Assembly: GCA_965153355.1 (NCBI GenBank)
Contig: OZ231128.1
Location: 38,750,001-38,814,000, forward strand
Origin: Flaccisagitta enflata
Lineage: Eukaryota; Chaetognatha; Sagittoidea; Aphragmophora
Direction of reading: 5' to 3'
Length of the DNA stretch: 64,000 nt
The position numbers were made by a program, and so were the translations under genes. The notes under the pieces are model-generated. The model saw nothing but the letters and a program-made list of their open reading frames with translations. It ran no database searches and was not told the origin of the DNA. Of the stretch, positions 1 to 11,594 are shown one piece after another. Numbering within the stretch: position 1 is the first letter of the stretch; every line of letters starts with the position of its first letter.

Positions 1-1
1 T

Positions 2-2131
2 TTGAAAGAATATTCGTATGGACAACTTGTTAAGGTCGAAACTGTCACTGATACAAGTGGAAAAGTCATCGAGTGGAGGCAGAATGGATTTCTACTTCAC
101 TCAGACTCCAAGGATTCCAGTTTAGAGTTCTCAGCAGAATCAACCCCCGGAGTATTGCAAGCACTTTTCTATGGACAAAAGCTGATAGAGAAATTTGTGG
201 TGTGTCCAAGCGCGCTTCATGTCCATATGTTTTTTGGTGTATTCTCCTCTCTTAATCTTTTGCTGAGCTTGCCTCTTCTCTGGAAGATGTGTTTTGTAAC
301 TCCTAAAGAAAACGCACAAAAAAGTAGCACATTCAAAAAGAGGCTAAAGGCCTCAGGATCTGCCATTCATGAGTGCATAAAGAAAAGATTCAAACGACCA
401 GAAAATTCCACATTGCGATTTGTTGAAAGTTACTTTAAGTGTTTTTGGCGTTGGATCAAGAATGTTTTCAAATTTCTTGCGCAACTTTGCATCTTGGAGT
501 TGTTCACTACAATCTCTTACTTTGTGCACAAAGATGCTTCTTGGGGAGCAATCTCAGCAGGAGCTCTCGTGATTGAATATGGTCTCAGATGGGCCATATT
601 ATCGTGGTTTTTCCAGGATCAAAAACTGCATTTTTCCCCTGCGAATGTAGTGTGTGCATTTTTCAACCTGGCTGCCTCTATCTTGAGGTCCTACAAGCGA
701 AAGAAGGCTACATGCCCAGAGGTGGATGCCGACAAGGCAGAAATAGAACAAGTGGGCCAGGGAGCTGATCTGGGTGTTATTGCAACGCAACAAGCTGCAC
801 AGAAGTCTCTCTCGAGGATCATGCTGTGTCAATCCTTACGTTGTTTTGTTTTCTTTTTCCTCAATGCATATATCATTGCATACTCACTTGGTATGAATTC
901 TATTTGTTTACCTGATTCATTCGATTCTTTATCCTGGAGCACAAATGTCACATTTGAGCTCAAATCCAATGAGGAATCTGTCAGCATAACAGTGTTGAGG
1001 TTCTTGCTCAATATTAGTGACCCCACTGAATGTAATTGCAAGTGCTGGGAGTCAGACAACAAATTTTGTCTTTCAAGTGTCCAAACAGGGTCTGCTAATG
1101 GGTGCAGCGTAGCAGATTGCTACTCAAAACCCTCATGGGAATCGATTGCTATTCCTTTTGTTCTTTCCGCAAAAAGCTTGGTTGTTCTCAGTTGGCGACT
1201 TACAAAAAACCTGAATCCCGCTCCGCTAGAATGGCCCTGCCAGGCAGTGAAACTGATTTACACGTTGTGGGCACTAGTGAGTTGCAGTCTCTTGACCCTT
1301 TTTGGGCACCATCAGCTTAACAACAGACATCAGGAGGACGGCATCAAATTTGTTCTTTTCTTGTCTATTCTATGCTTTTGTCGTCTGATTACCCCTTTGA
1401 ATTTCGTTCAGTCAGTTGAAAATATCGTTTGCTTTTTCAACCATCACTTTCCACATTGCATTTCCGAGTCTATCGGTGCTGCAAAACGACGAAGCGCTTA
1501 CCTATTTTGGTACTCCTTAGGATCTCTCCAAGGAATGTTTTTCTTTTTGTTTGCATTTCTGGCAAATGAAGCATATACTGCGAATGGTTGCTTGATGGAT
1601 GTCTCAAGAAATCGTTTGACCTTCATGCCAGTGACAAACATTGCAAATAACACTAAAACAAGGTTATTGTACTTTTCCTCGCCCACTGATAGCTGGAATG
1701 ATGTTGTTAAGCACAAATACACATCCAAATACCGAGTGATCCCGATGGAAATTCAAGAAGATGATACCGCTAGATTTTGTGGGCAGAACAACTGCCAACT
1801 TTACAATACCCGTTTTGAGAATGACAACATCATTTGGTTATTTCAGTACATTGGATATCTCGCTGCTTTTGATTTTGGCATCAATGTGGTCTATAGTCTA
1901 GTAGTATGGTTTGAGTTTGATTATATGCTCAACAGCGATAACGCCGTCAATCCGGAGAATGTGCAGATTAAGCTTGAACCACGTTCCACCCCAGATGGGG
2001 AGGAAGATGCTCCCTTGGATACCCATGTCAAGGATGCAGCAGTTGATGACGGTGATAGTCCCGCCCCGAGGCAAAGAGTCACTCTGGCAGTACATGTCAA
2101 AATAAGAGAAGAGAAAAGATCGACGATATGA
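2..2131 (+). CDS. Polytopic membrane protein, 3' part of gene, unrecognised family
   Basis: An open frame of 709 codons runs from the window edge to a TGA stop. The first codon is TTG and the frame is open to the edge, so the true start lies upstream or in an earlier exon. Hydrophobic segments are visible near residues 76-94, 155-174, 181-203, 209-229, 274-297, 379-398, 414-434, 446-463, 498-521 and 609-636, so about ten membrane passes are inferred. The loop at 298-378 is Cys-rich (302, 344, 346, 348, 356, 368, 373) and has N-glycosylation sequons at 315 and 337. A second long loop (522-608) has a sequon at 550. The C-terminal tail (640-709) is acidic and Pro-rich and then basic at the very end. 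No catalytic motif was recognised; a transporter, scramblase-like or receptor-like role is possible but unsupported. The absence of introns over 2.1 kb suggests one large last exon. Confidence 0.8.
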   Translation: MKEYSYGQLVKVETVTDTSGKVIEWRQNGFLLHSDSKDSSLEFSAESTPGVLQALFYGQKLIEKFVVCPSALHVHMFFGVFSSLNLLLSLPLLWKMCFVTPKENAQKSSTFKKRLKASGSAIHECIKKRFKRPENSTLRFVESYFKCFWRWIKNVFKFLAQLCILELFTTISYFVHKDASWGAISAGALVIEYGLRWAILSWFFQDQKLHFSPANVVCAFFNLAASILRSYKRKKATCPEVDADKAEIEQVGQGADLGVIATQQAAQKSLSRIMLCQSLRCFVFFFLNAYIIAYSLGMNSICLPDSFDSLSWSTNVTFELKSNEESVSITVLRFLLNISDPTECNCKCWESDNKFCLSSVQTGSANGCSVADCYSKPSWESIAIPFVLSAKSLVVLSWRLTKNLNPAPLEWPCQAVKLIYTLWALVSCSLLTLFGHHQLNNRHQEDGIKFVLFLSILCFCRLITPLNFVQSVENIVCFFNHHFPHCISESIGAAKRRSAYLFWYSLGSLQGMFFFLFAFLANEAYTANGCLMDVSRNRLTFMPVTNIANNTKTRLLYFSSPTDSWNDVVKHKYTSKYRVIPMEIQEDDTARFCGQNNCQLYNTRFENDNIIWLFQYIGYLAAFDFGINVVYSLVVWFEFDYMLNSDNAVNPENVQIKLEPRSTPDGEEDAPLDTHVKDAAVDDGDSPAPRQRVTLAVHVKIREEKRSTI

Positions 2132-2373
2132 GCAATATTCAAACACACAGCAAATGTAGCAATCATTGCATCATCTGGATCATCTGGATCTCAATTTTAC
2201 AGAGCGCGATTTTTACTCTACATACACTTTATTTCTTAACTTTCTTTTCAAGTGCACAACTAGCACACCAAACTATCTAGTTGGATGAGGGATTTTCTTG
2301 GTTGGTGTTACGTCTATTTTCCTCTCCGTTGACGTTTTCCTGCATGCCAAATTGATTTTGTGGGAGAATCGAT
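2132..2373. other. 3' flank of membrane-protein gene
   Basis: Unique-looking AT-rich sequence after the stop codon, presumably 3' UTR and flank. I found no clear AATAAA signal on the plus strand. It ends where a type F repeat element begins. Confidence 0.4.
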
Positions 2374-3040
2374 CAGGGGGAGGGGGATGAAGTTATGAAA
2401 GACACAGGGGGACTTAAGTTCGTTTATCCATTCGTTTGTTCGTCCCCCCCCCCTCCATCAGGCATCTCAGGCCTGAAATTTGCTTTCTCAGGCTTGAAAT
2501 ATGCCCTCTTGGGCTTGAAATATGCCCTCTTAGCCCTAAAATCAGACCTCTCAAGCCTCAAATTGGCCCTTTCAGACGCCAAATCAGTCCTCTAAGACCT
2601 CAAATCAACCCTCCTAGACCTCAAAATAGCCCACACCAACCTCCTAAGCCTAACAAATGCCTTCTTTGAACTCAAATCAGCTCTCTCTGGCCTCAAATCT
2701 GGCCTCTCAGGACTCAAATCAGCCATTGGGCCTCAAACCATGCATCTAAGGCCTCTCAAGCCTAAAGCCAGCCCTCTCAGGCTTCCAATCAGTCTTATCA
2801 GGCCACAAACCAGCCCTCTCAGGCTTCTTTAGCCTAGAATGAGCCTCCAAGGCTTCTAATCAGCCCTCTTAGGGCTTTCTTTAGTCCTCTCAGGCCATCA
2901 CAGAAAAAACAAATGGATATACAAGCAAAGATCCCCCTGTGTTCTACAGGACTGCCCTGCTACCTTTCACTCCAATTAACAATCACACAAAGCAGGGCAA
3001 TGGATATCGCTGATCACATATTGCCCTTGGGTGACTGGTT
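2374..3040 (-). mobile_element. Type F repeat element (GGCCTC minisatellite carrier)
   Basis: The right end is the reverse complement of the type F 5' end (AAC-CAGT-CACCCAAGGGCAA, with a GCCC/GGGC hairpin). The interior is a degenerate tandem repeat of about 20-22 bp built on CTCAGGCCTCAAAT (2460-2900). Next to the array is the F inverted pair around CCCTGTGTTCTACAGGAC (2935) and ACACAGGGGGACTT (2402). The left terminus is diverged and uncertain. This is non-coding; the short open frames in it are translations of the repeat. Confidence 0.65.
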
Positions 3041-3154
3041 GCTTCCTTTTCCGATAAATCATATATCTTCCTTATGGGCAGAGACCTATTCATCCTTTTA
3101 AAAAGCGGAGATATATCGATTTTTGATGTTAAAAATAATTTCTTACGCTTGGTT

Positions 3155-3303
3155 TTTTTAGTCGCGGGCACGCGACTTAACACCTTGCTGTCTCGGTCCA
3201 TCAATCTGTAGTTCTGTCCGAAACATTTTTGAATTGCGAGCAGTTTTTTACATAACTGCCCCTGCTCAATCGTTCGCGACTGTGGTGCCGTATATCTTGC
3301 CTT
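3155..3303 (-). mobile_element. Type A hairpin-ended element
   Basis: The left end carries the type A 3' hairpin in reverse (TTTTTAGTCGCGGGCACGCGACT). The right end carries the reversed 5' end: TGCCCCTGC, then the subterminal CGCGACTG, then a degraded GCCGTATATCTTGCC. Between them is only a short GTCTCGGTCC-like remnant of the tetranucleotide core. Confidence 0.65.
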
Positions 3304-4295
3304 ACTTCAAGGGAAAAATTAAAGACTTCATTATTGAGCACTGCTCTTCTGTAAGAGAAGAAGCTTTACTTTCACGTTAGATAAGGTCGGTAGGATTTTT
3401 AGCGTTTAAAGATGTCGGCATGACGGTCTCCTATTTAATGTATAATCTGATACTTGTCTGTACCACATGAGAGAAAAAAGGATTTTATGAGTTATTTATT
3501 TTTTTTTTAGTTCATGTTCCAATTTGTTTTTTATATGAAAGAGAAAAAGAGAATGGAACATGGTTAATTTATGCGATGGTAAGTCTTGTTTGTTTGTTTG
3601 TTTGTTTGTTTGTCATTTTTTCTGTCAAAAAAGGTATGACAAATGTCGGGCTGGTTTTCTGGCTTTCTTTTCCATTGCTTACTCTTGAATGCCATGCATA
3701 CGTACAATTTATTTACCCATTTCTTAGCAGATGAAGTGTATTTCATGAAATGAAAAGAGATCTAAACTAAATTTGATAAATGGAACCTAATCAAGATCAT
3801 CACAAAGTTTCATAGGAAGCTGTGCGGCGAGACGTCCTCGAGATCATTAAATTGAGCGACTTACGGCCATGAAGAGTTCTTTGTTCTTCTCTCTTTCGAT
3901 CAAAAGCCATCGCTGATTGTCCTCATAGTAATACCAAAAGTGGGCCTTTAAGCAATGGAGATTTATAGATTTGATCTTAAAACAAAATAAATCAGCGCGG
4001 ATATTGAGTTTTGAGGCTCAAATCCCGGCTTCTAGATGTTTTAGGCGCAACCGCAACTTCAAGGCCAAAATCGAATTCAACGTTCAAAGTCCAAATCTCC
4101 TCAAAGGTAAGTCCCAGACTCGAGGCCTAAACCCAGCCTCTAGGCCAAAATCCTAGCTTTCAGAAAAACAATAATGCCTTGCAAGCCTATGCATAGATCT
4201 TCTGTTTCTATAGGGCCGATGCCCCTCTCACTATCTTAGTTCGAGATTTTAACTTAGGGGCATCGGGTATCGCCTTCAACTTAGCTTTGCGACTA
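3304..4295. other. Gene-free spacer
   Basis: Mostly AT-rich unique-looking sequence with a short (GTTT)n tract near 3587-3612. A few degenerate AGGCC/CAAAAT minisatellite units at 4010-4160 are related to the type F and G interiors. I see no convincing exon. Confidence 0.4.
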
Positions 4296-4442
4296 CAGTT
4301 GAACCCCGCTCCAACGGCCCGCTTTTAACAGAATTCCGCCTATAACAGATACTAAATCTTGTTCCCTGACTATAACAGAATTCCGTTTTTTATAGATGAT
4401 ACTTATTGGTCCCTTGAATTCCGTAGGAGCGAGTTTCAACTG
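4296..4442. mobile_element. pogo-like MITE, copy 1
   Basis: A 147-bp element with inverted termini (CAGTTGAACCCCGCT on the left, AGCGAGTTTCAACTG on the right) flanked by TA on both sides. TA duplication and a CAGT start are hallmarks of the Tc1/mariner-pogo group. The same termini occur at 26287 and 38091. Confidence 0.75.
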
Positions 4443-4518
4443 TATTTAATCATGGAGCGCGTTCTTTAGCTAACAACAAAAATAATAACAAAAGCAAAAG
4501 CAATAACAAAAACAAAGA

Positions 4519-4519
4519 T

Positions 4520-4566
<47 letters not shown>

Positions 4567-4577
4567 CGACAACAACG

Positions 4578-4618
<41 letters not shown>

Positions 4619-4639
4619 AACAACAACAACAACAACAAC
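4519..4639. repeat. (AAC)n microsatellite
   Basis: About 40 AAC units with GAC interruptions, preceded by an A-rich AACAAAA stretch. Confidence 0.95.
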
Positions 4640-4904
4640 GAGACAGGGGATGCGCTCAGTTTGAATATCTTGAATAGAACTAGCTGATAATAAACAGAAT
4701 ACTGTAAACAAAAACTGGTTGTTGAAATTACAGGCGGCTGTTAGGCTGCAAAGTCGGTAAAAATCCAACTTTGATAAAATAGAATGTGACTAACATATTC
4801 ATAATCCTGATGAAGTTCTGAAAAGTTTCACATGACACACTTAAAAGCATTTTGTTAATCATCATTGGGTTGGATCAAAGCCAACAGAGTGAGTTCTCTA
4901 CCTA

Positions 4905-5684
4905 CAGTATGATTGTTTTCGTTTGTAACATTTCATGACGACATAACTTTTAAAGTTGTAGAGATAATCATATTCTGAAAAAAGATAGTGAAAGATATTG
5001 AAAATACATTTTATAGTATTAAAATCCCAAAACTTTTTAACAAGATTTGGATCCAGATTTCTTACTATTTGTTGTAAGTCATATTTGGCTAAAATGAACT
5101 GTTTTTCATGTCTTAAGATAAACTGTTTTTCTTTGTATCGCTCTTATTTCTAAACAATTTGACCTACAAATACCAGGTTGGTCTCAAATGAAAGATAATT
5201 TGAAGTAGTTTTAGAAAATAAAAAGAAAGAAACCTGTTTGGAAACACATATCATACAAAACATGAAAGAAATGAGATCATTTTTAGAAATTTAACAAAAG
5301 TATGTGCCTATAGTTAATAAATTGTATTCAAAACATCAAATCAGTGCTTACTCATCAGAAAACCTTAAAACTAGATCAAATTATCTTTCATTTGAGACCA
5401 ATCTGGCATCTGTAGCTCAAACCGTTTAGAAATGAGAACAATTTAAAGGTAAACAGTCCATCTGTTAAATTTTCTCAAATTTTTCAATTTTACAACTTGT
5501 CAAGTTGGTCCTGTAGTTCATTTTTTTCACGAGAGAATCAGATTTTTCTAAATAGAACCTTTGATCGATATGTTATAAAATGTATTTTCATAGTCTTTTA
5601 GGAACTTTTTTCGGAATTCAATTATTTCAATTACTTTAAGAATTATGTCGTCATGAAATGTTACAAACGAAAACAATCATAGTG
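4905..5684. mobile_element. Foldback MITE, 780 bp, TA target duplication
   Basis: The outer arms are about 45-50 bp (left begins CAGTATGATTGTTTTCGTTT, right ends with its reverse complement) and are flanked by TA. A second inner pair of arms near 5161-5215 and 5378-5432 shares TTGGTCTCAAATGAAAGAT, so much of the element can fold back on itself. No transposase frame is present. The inner core is shared with the elements at 42589, 45818 and 55290. Confidence 0.75.
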
Positions 5685-6004
5685 TATTTTGTTTTGTTCG
5701 CTGACTGTTTAGAGATGATTAGAAAATCTGAGATTTCATGACTTGAAGGCGGGTATGCCCTAAAAGCGGGTGCGCTCTAGCGAGTTACCACAGTATTTGC
5801 CGCTCTGCCAGACCTAACTTTTTACATGAAGTTGATAATTCTTTTCGAATTGCATAGGTTGGCTAATTTGCTCCTTCGACTTTGACTCGGCCCTGCCCGA
5901 CTACCGCATGATCATCCGATCAGCCGACTATTCTTGCAAGGATCAACGCACGCACAAAAAAACAAAAAAACAAGCGGATTACAAACTACAGACGGAACTC
6001 TAAT
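5685..6004. other. Gene-free spacer
   Basis: Unique-looking sequence between two foldback elements; no exon or RNA gene recognised. Confidence 0.4.
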
Positions 6005-6008
6005 TTAA

Positions 6009-6619
6009 GGAGAGGAGGCAGCAAAAGTTCTAGCCACCCTCCCCCCCTACAGGTAAATTGGTTTCATCAATTTTCTGACTGAAAGTGGTTTTGAGCACTT
6101 GGGGGGATTTGTTGTGGCGCCACCACGGCGATTTTTTAGTTTCAATCTAGAACCCCCTAATTTGCCCCCTTTTAACCCCCACAAGACCACCCATTTTTTT
6201 TTTCGTAAATTTTGCAATCTTTTTGGTAAAATAGTGTTTAATGGTGTCCTTATACACTATAAATCACAATTTTTTGGTTTGTTTAAAAAATTTTCACTAA
6301 AAAAATTAATTTTGAAATTTTAGATTCTTAATTTTTATTTTTTCTGAATTCATGTATATGGACATCATTTAACACTATTCTACAAAAAAATTGTAAATAT
6401 TGGGAAAAAAACTTTCTAATTTTTTTGCCCTCGGTGGGGTGGTCATTTAGGGATTAAAAGGGGGCAAATATGGGGGTTCTAGATTGGAACTAAAAAATTG
6501 CCCTGGTGGCGCCACAACAAATCCCCTCAAGTGTTCAAAACCATTTTCAATCAGAAAATTGATGAAACCAATTTACCTGTAGGGGGGGGGGTTGCTAAAA
6601 CTTTTGCTGCCTCCTCTCC
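6009..6619. mobile_element. Foldback element with TTAA flanks
   Basis: Long inverted arms (about 6009-6180 and 6430-6619) share the GAGGAGGCAGCAAAAGTT end, a GTGGCGCCAC block and the AAATTGGTTTCATCAATTTT block. TTAA lies on both outer sides, as in piggyBac-type insertions, but the GGAGAGG start is not the usual piggyBac terminus. The centre is AT-rich and non-coding. Confidence 0.7.
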
Positions 6620-6872
6620 TTAAAATAGTGTTTCATCTGTAGACTTTATGCAATCTCTGATGATAAAGCTTCATCAAACAGGCCCGAGTCATGGATTCAA
6701 TGAAGATGAAGGTTGTCGCGTCCACCCGAAGCAGTGGGATCCACTCCTCAGCCGTCTCCGAAAGAATCTCAAAAACAATTCTATATAAGTCTATGAAGCG
6801 TCATCTGTAGGGGAAGGGGGGAGGAGGGATTATTCTTTTGGCCATATGGTCATTCCCTCAGTTGGCTCTCTC

Positions 6873-6999
6873 TTTTTAGGTGCGACAAAGCACCTCTATA
6901 ACTGGCTCTGTCCGTCGGTTGGTTGGTTGGTTGGTCTGTCTGTAACGCATTCGTTCGACGATCTACACGTGGCACGTTATTGGCCTACTTGGCCTTGTT
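6873..6999 (-). mobile_element. Type D hairpin-ended element
   Basis: The left end is the reversed 3' hairpin TTTTTAGGTGCGACAAAGCACCT. The core is (GGTT)n with GTCTGTCTG. The right end is the reversed 5' end with a GGCCTACTTGGCC hairpin followed by TTGTT. It matches the plus-oriented copy at 30751. Confidence 0.75.
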
Positions 7000-9981
7000 A
7001 GCCTTTATATGGTGATGCATCTCTGCTTCTTTCCATTCTACAGCTGAATGATGTCCCGTCAATATTGGACGAAAATTTCTGTTTTTATGATAAAACAACC
7101 ATATGTGTATTCCCATAAAAAGTGTTTTTTCTTCTCTCAGGTGTTAGTTTTCACACATCAGAATTTTCGCTGGTTACAGTTGTTTCTGAAGAAAGGGTAT
7201 AGTTGTGCGAGGTCCGCGGACACAAATCGCACGACTCTTCAAGACGACCCAAACCAGTAAAACCCCACCATTTACAGAAACCATGGAATTATCAATTGGA
7301 GCATCAGTTGAAACTTTTTTGCACAGATCCTAGTCTTCGTTGCATGTCAAAGTCTCTTTTAGTCGCGTGCTATACACTCTTTTCAGATTTTAAGGACTAG
7401 CGACTCTATAACGGGCCGTCCGTCCGTTTCTCCGTTGGCCCGTCAGTGAAAATTGATGATATCGGCAATTTCTACTATAAACAGGACTCGCTGAAATCAA
7501 ATGCCTGAATGTGTAGATATTAAAAAAAGTAATACAATGTGATAATGCATGCATCTATTAACTTGAGAATTTGGCTTTAGGTTAGGAATTTGATATCCGA
7601 TAAGAACAGATAAAAAAATCATTCAAACTCCTAAACTGTGTTCAACTATGTTAATTTCCATGATAAAGACTGTGACACAAGTCTGACGGGGTGTTAACAT
7701 AATGGGACACATTTTACAAAAATCAAGATATTAGACTAGAATTAACATTGAGGTTTGAAATTTGGCATGTAACCTGGGCTATGTCTGTATTAAACAGGGG
7801 AGAGAGGGAAAATTTTCTATCACATCTAAAAGTATGCAATTTTGTATATTACACAGTTCTGTGTCAAGATTAGATAAATCATTATTTTGGATAAATCAAC
7901 TATGAGCAAATTCTTTCCATTGTAAATGACCATTGGTCATTATTAAATTTTTGGTGCTTCTTTACTATTTAAAAAATAGAAATGTTCCCACCTCTTAATT
8001 CAATCAATTCATGGACATGTTAGCAAATACCAGTCAATCACAAATCTACCAATTATTGGTGTGAGTTCCTTCTAGCTAAATTATGGCCGCCATTTGTCAG
8101 GGAAGCGATTTGTAAAGCTTGCTGAGTCACTTTGAAGTGATGACATACCAGGCCTCCAGACAGATGCGCCAAATTTAGGCGGAAAACACACACACACATA
8201 TAAAAAGTATGAAAAGCATACTTCTAGTCGGCCTAGTGTGCTAAAATTTGAACTGAAGAGTTTCCAAACCTTTGTCCTACTACAGTAAAAATTTCATCAT
8301 GATCGGCTAACCAGAAATATGTTTTTCTTGCTTTTAATTCTTAACTTATTAATCCGCGGCACATGTTTTAAAGAAACTTTCAAAAGGAACAATTTCCTCC
8401 AAACTGAAATAACTTTTAAGCCCATTGAGATAGAGACACGCGGTTTGCACATCGCTTGGAAATTTGAAGGGCTTCAATTTGGTCACCGATTTTTTCAAAA
8501 TTACTTAAATCGTTTAGGATCTATGCATCAAAACGTGCAGGAACATTTCTATTTTATAGATAGTAGGGAATAAAATAACCCATAATTGGGTGGGTATGGT
8601 GATTTCTTGACATCTTTTCCATATCAAAGATCAATATGGCACAAGTATGACATAAACGATGAACTAGTTTTGCCCTATTTTCAGTTATATAACCTGTCAA
8701 AATCTTGAGTATGAAGGAACATAAGGCAGAACAGCCAATTGTTTTATTCAACATCAACTAATTCAACAAATATTGACCTCACCAAGATTTTCTAGCTTGA
8801 TCCAAAAAGATGCAATAACACTTATCATGTCCATGGATGCTGTTGCACTTTTTACCTGTGTCGTATGATTTTAAGAATTGATTCTCATTTAAATTTTTGT
8901 TCCCCTAAAAAAAGTCAATGCATTTGATACACAGTATTCATCCCAGGAATCAGGTCTTTTAATCGAAATGGGTAGTTTAGCTCTAGATCCTTGGAGATGT
9001 CTTAGAATTGCGATCATCATCCAAAAAATTTGCAGAACAACAAAATGATGCTCTATTGCCTATCAAATTGTGGATTTCAGCAGGGCCCGTTTATTGGAGA
9101 AATGACCCATCATCTGATCGTTATGAAGCTTACTCTGACGCTACAGGTCCTGTCGTCCTTATGTCTAATTCTTTCTGATCATCAAGACTATTTTTCGATT
9201 TTCGTCTATTTTACAGTATTCAATTGCACAAAGGCTGAAGCTGACAGAACTCCTGATTATGCATGAAGAAAATCCAAGATGCAGTACAATTATCTATTCT
9301 GGGATCATGAAGAACAATTGGGGGTCAAACAAAAACATGAAACAACTATCACCTTGAAATTAAATGGTATCAGTAATAATGATAAGAGCAAACAATGACA
9401 GCATTTGCCTCACTCCTGATTGTTATCATGTTATACGACAGAGAAAAAAGAGTACTTTAAAACACATAGAACACGCAATAAGGTGAATTTAAATTAACCT
9501 TCTTGTAAACGAGTGGCGGACGGGAAACAATAACTGTAATACCATTCAATGATTCATGCAAAACAAGATAATTAACCACTGTTATGGAAACAATATATCT
9601 CCTAGCGGCCTAGTTTTAGCAGAGGGGAAAGTAGGATCTATGAGGGTATGGATTCTGCTCCACCTTGTTCTTGAAACTTACAACCCTTCCATGACTGTAT
9701 TCTCTTTGTTAATTTTTTTTATCACGCAGCCATTGAGTTATTATTTTGGTGGAGGTTTCTAAGCTGAAAGTTTTCAGCACAGGGCTATAACAACGAAAAA
9801 AAAACCAGTTCACGTTTCAAAGCTATTTAAAACTGGACCGGACACATGGCGCAAGGGTGGGTAAAAACAGAAATGCGCCCGACCTTTCACACTTTTTACT
9901 CAACTTACTGAACACACGAATAAAAACGATAAAAGGAAAAAAAACTAACAAAAAACCTTAGATTCAACATGTATGAAATCA
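7000..9981. other. Gene-free spacer with a broken type A end
   Basis: Nearly 3 kb of AT-rich unique-looking sequence. A type A hairpin split by about 20 bp lies at 7363-7445 (TTTTAGTCGCGTGCTATA, then CTAGCGACTCTATAACGGG and GTCCGTCCG); its 5' end is not found. The remaining open frames lack splice context and protein-like composition. It precedes the terminal exon at 9982. Confidence 0.4.
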
Positions 9982-10237
9982 CTACAGATATTCGGAATGA
10001 TTTGCCCAGTAGGAATTTGCGGCGTTGACAGCCTCGGAGTCTGATCGCGAGTGAGACATGCCCATAATCACGGCAGGCGGTGGAGAAGACGTCGTCGTGG
10101 CGATGGATGACGCCGTCGTCGTCGTTGACGGTATTGTCGTTGGCGAAGGTGTTTGGAAGAGGCCGTCGATTGCCGACGACGAGGACAACATGTGAGGATG
10201 AGGCGGATGATGACCCAACTGCCAACCCAGCGTCGAA
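9982..10237 (-). CDS. Terminal exon of single-pass membrane protein gene
   Basis: A strong 3' splice site (CTCTTTGTTCGCAG) lies at the upper boundary and a TAG stop at 9982. The 84-residue frame is His/Pro, then Ser/Thr/Pro rich (SPTTIPSTTTTASS), and ends SYWANHSEYL. Its composition and in-frame stop look like the end of an unstructured cytoplasmic tail. Entering at this splice site needs phase 2, but the preceding exon at 11595 ends in phase 1. A small unseen exon or a different acceptor is therefore required, and assignment to the same gene is inference from strand, order and composition. Confidence 0.5.
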
Positions 10238-10501
10238 CTGCGAACAAAGAGGGTAGATTTTTGACATTCTTTAGTTACGCCTTGGGTGCACGATACTCTG
10301 AATTCATAATTAGTCAGCTCAGTAGGCATTTTTTGCCTCATTGCCCAGTTTGAGGATTCTCTTGCTTCAATTACCCTGCCCAATCCCAGGCGCTTAATCC
10401 TAGGCTCTTAATTAGACTGAAGCAATGTAACCTTTTCCTTGATTGCGGAATAATATAAACAACACAGACAACACAATGTTCCTCTTACGGCGCAGCATTA
10501 T

Positions 10502-10520
10502 ATCATCATCATCATCATCC

Positions 10521-10600
<80 letters not shown>

Positions 10601-10999
10601 GGATGTACCCATATAATTGAGCGGCTTTTGATTTTATTTCCCCCTGCCTTTGATTTTCTTTCCTGCAACGCGTCGCATTGCGTTACTAAATCTATGATTA
10701 TCTTCCCTACAAAGTAATAAAATAGTACTTTATAGGTCTAAATAATGTTGAATTGTATTGCAGTAATCAAGTTCTAACTTTTGGTACTACCAAAAGTGTT
10801 AAATCTTCAAAAAATTTCTTTTTTCTTTTTTTCAAGCTTTCGATTTTTTCCCCCATCTCCAAACCCTTTAATTTCATCCCCCCCTCACGGGGGTCGGGAA
10901 TGCTCAACTTTATACACGCCTGTCATCATCATCATCATCAATTCATCATCATCATCATTATCATCATCATCATCATCAATTCATTACCATCATCATCCC

Positions 11000-11033
<34 letters not shown>

Positions 11034-11058
11034 GTCATCATCGTCATCATCATCAATA
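10502..11058. repeat. (ATC)n microsatellite split by a transposon
   Basis: (TCA)n runs at 10502-10597 and resumes at 10923-11058 with a few CAATTCATTACC interruptions. The element at 10598-10922 separates the halves. The right part grades into AGCAGCACC repeats to about 11108. Confidence 0.9.
10598..10922 (-). mobile_element. hAT-like MITE (CAGG..GTATA type) inside a microsatellite
   Basis: The reverse complement begins CAGGCGTGTATAAAGTTGAG and the left end begins CAGGGATGTA. The 8-bp flanks are TCATCATC on both sides, which is not discriminating by itself because the target is a repeat. The order of G/C-run, AT-rich centre and CTTTGATTTTCTTTCC block matches the copy at 29294 in reverse. Confidence 0.7.
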
Positions 11059-11260
11059 ACAAGCAGCAGTAGCACCAGCAGCACCAGCGCCAGCAGCACC
11101 AGCACCAGTGGTTTAAAAGCCTTTATCACCTGCTGTTAAGTTGATGTAGGTCGCATGATGGTGAAGTGAGTAGTTGAGATTGGGAGTTAAGTTGATGGCA
11201 AAAATCGTGAGCGGAGTGAGACGTAGCAAAGTAGATCGGACTTAGTTCTGTGCCTATGGG

Positions 11261-11421
<161 letters not shown>

Positions 11422-11594
11422 AAAAGAAAGAAAGAAATACAGCGGGAGAAAGATGGAGGCAACGGAAAAAAGGCACAGGCAGAAAGGCATGCAGATAGGG
11501 AAATCGAAAGAGGTTGAGATGAAGTGGATGAAAAAGTTAAAGCAAGCAAACAATAGGAGAACAATGCACGCATCTGCACCGCACTATAACTTAC

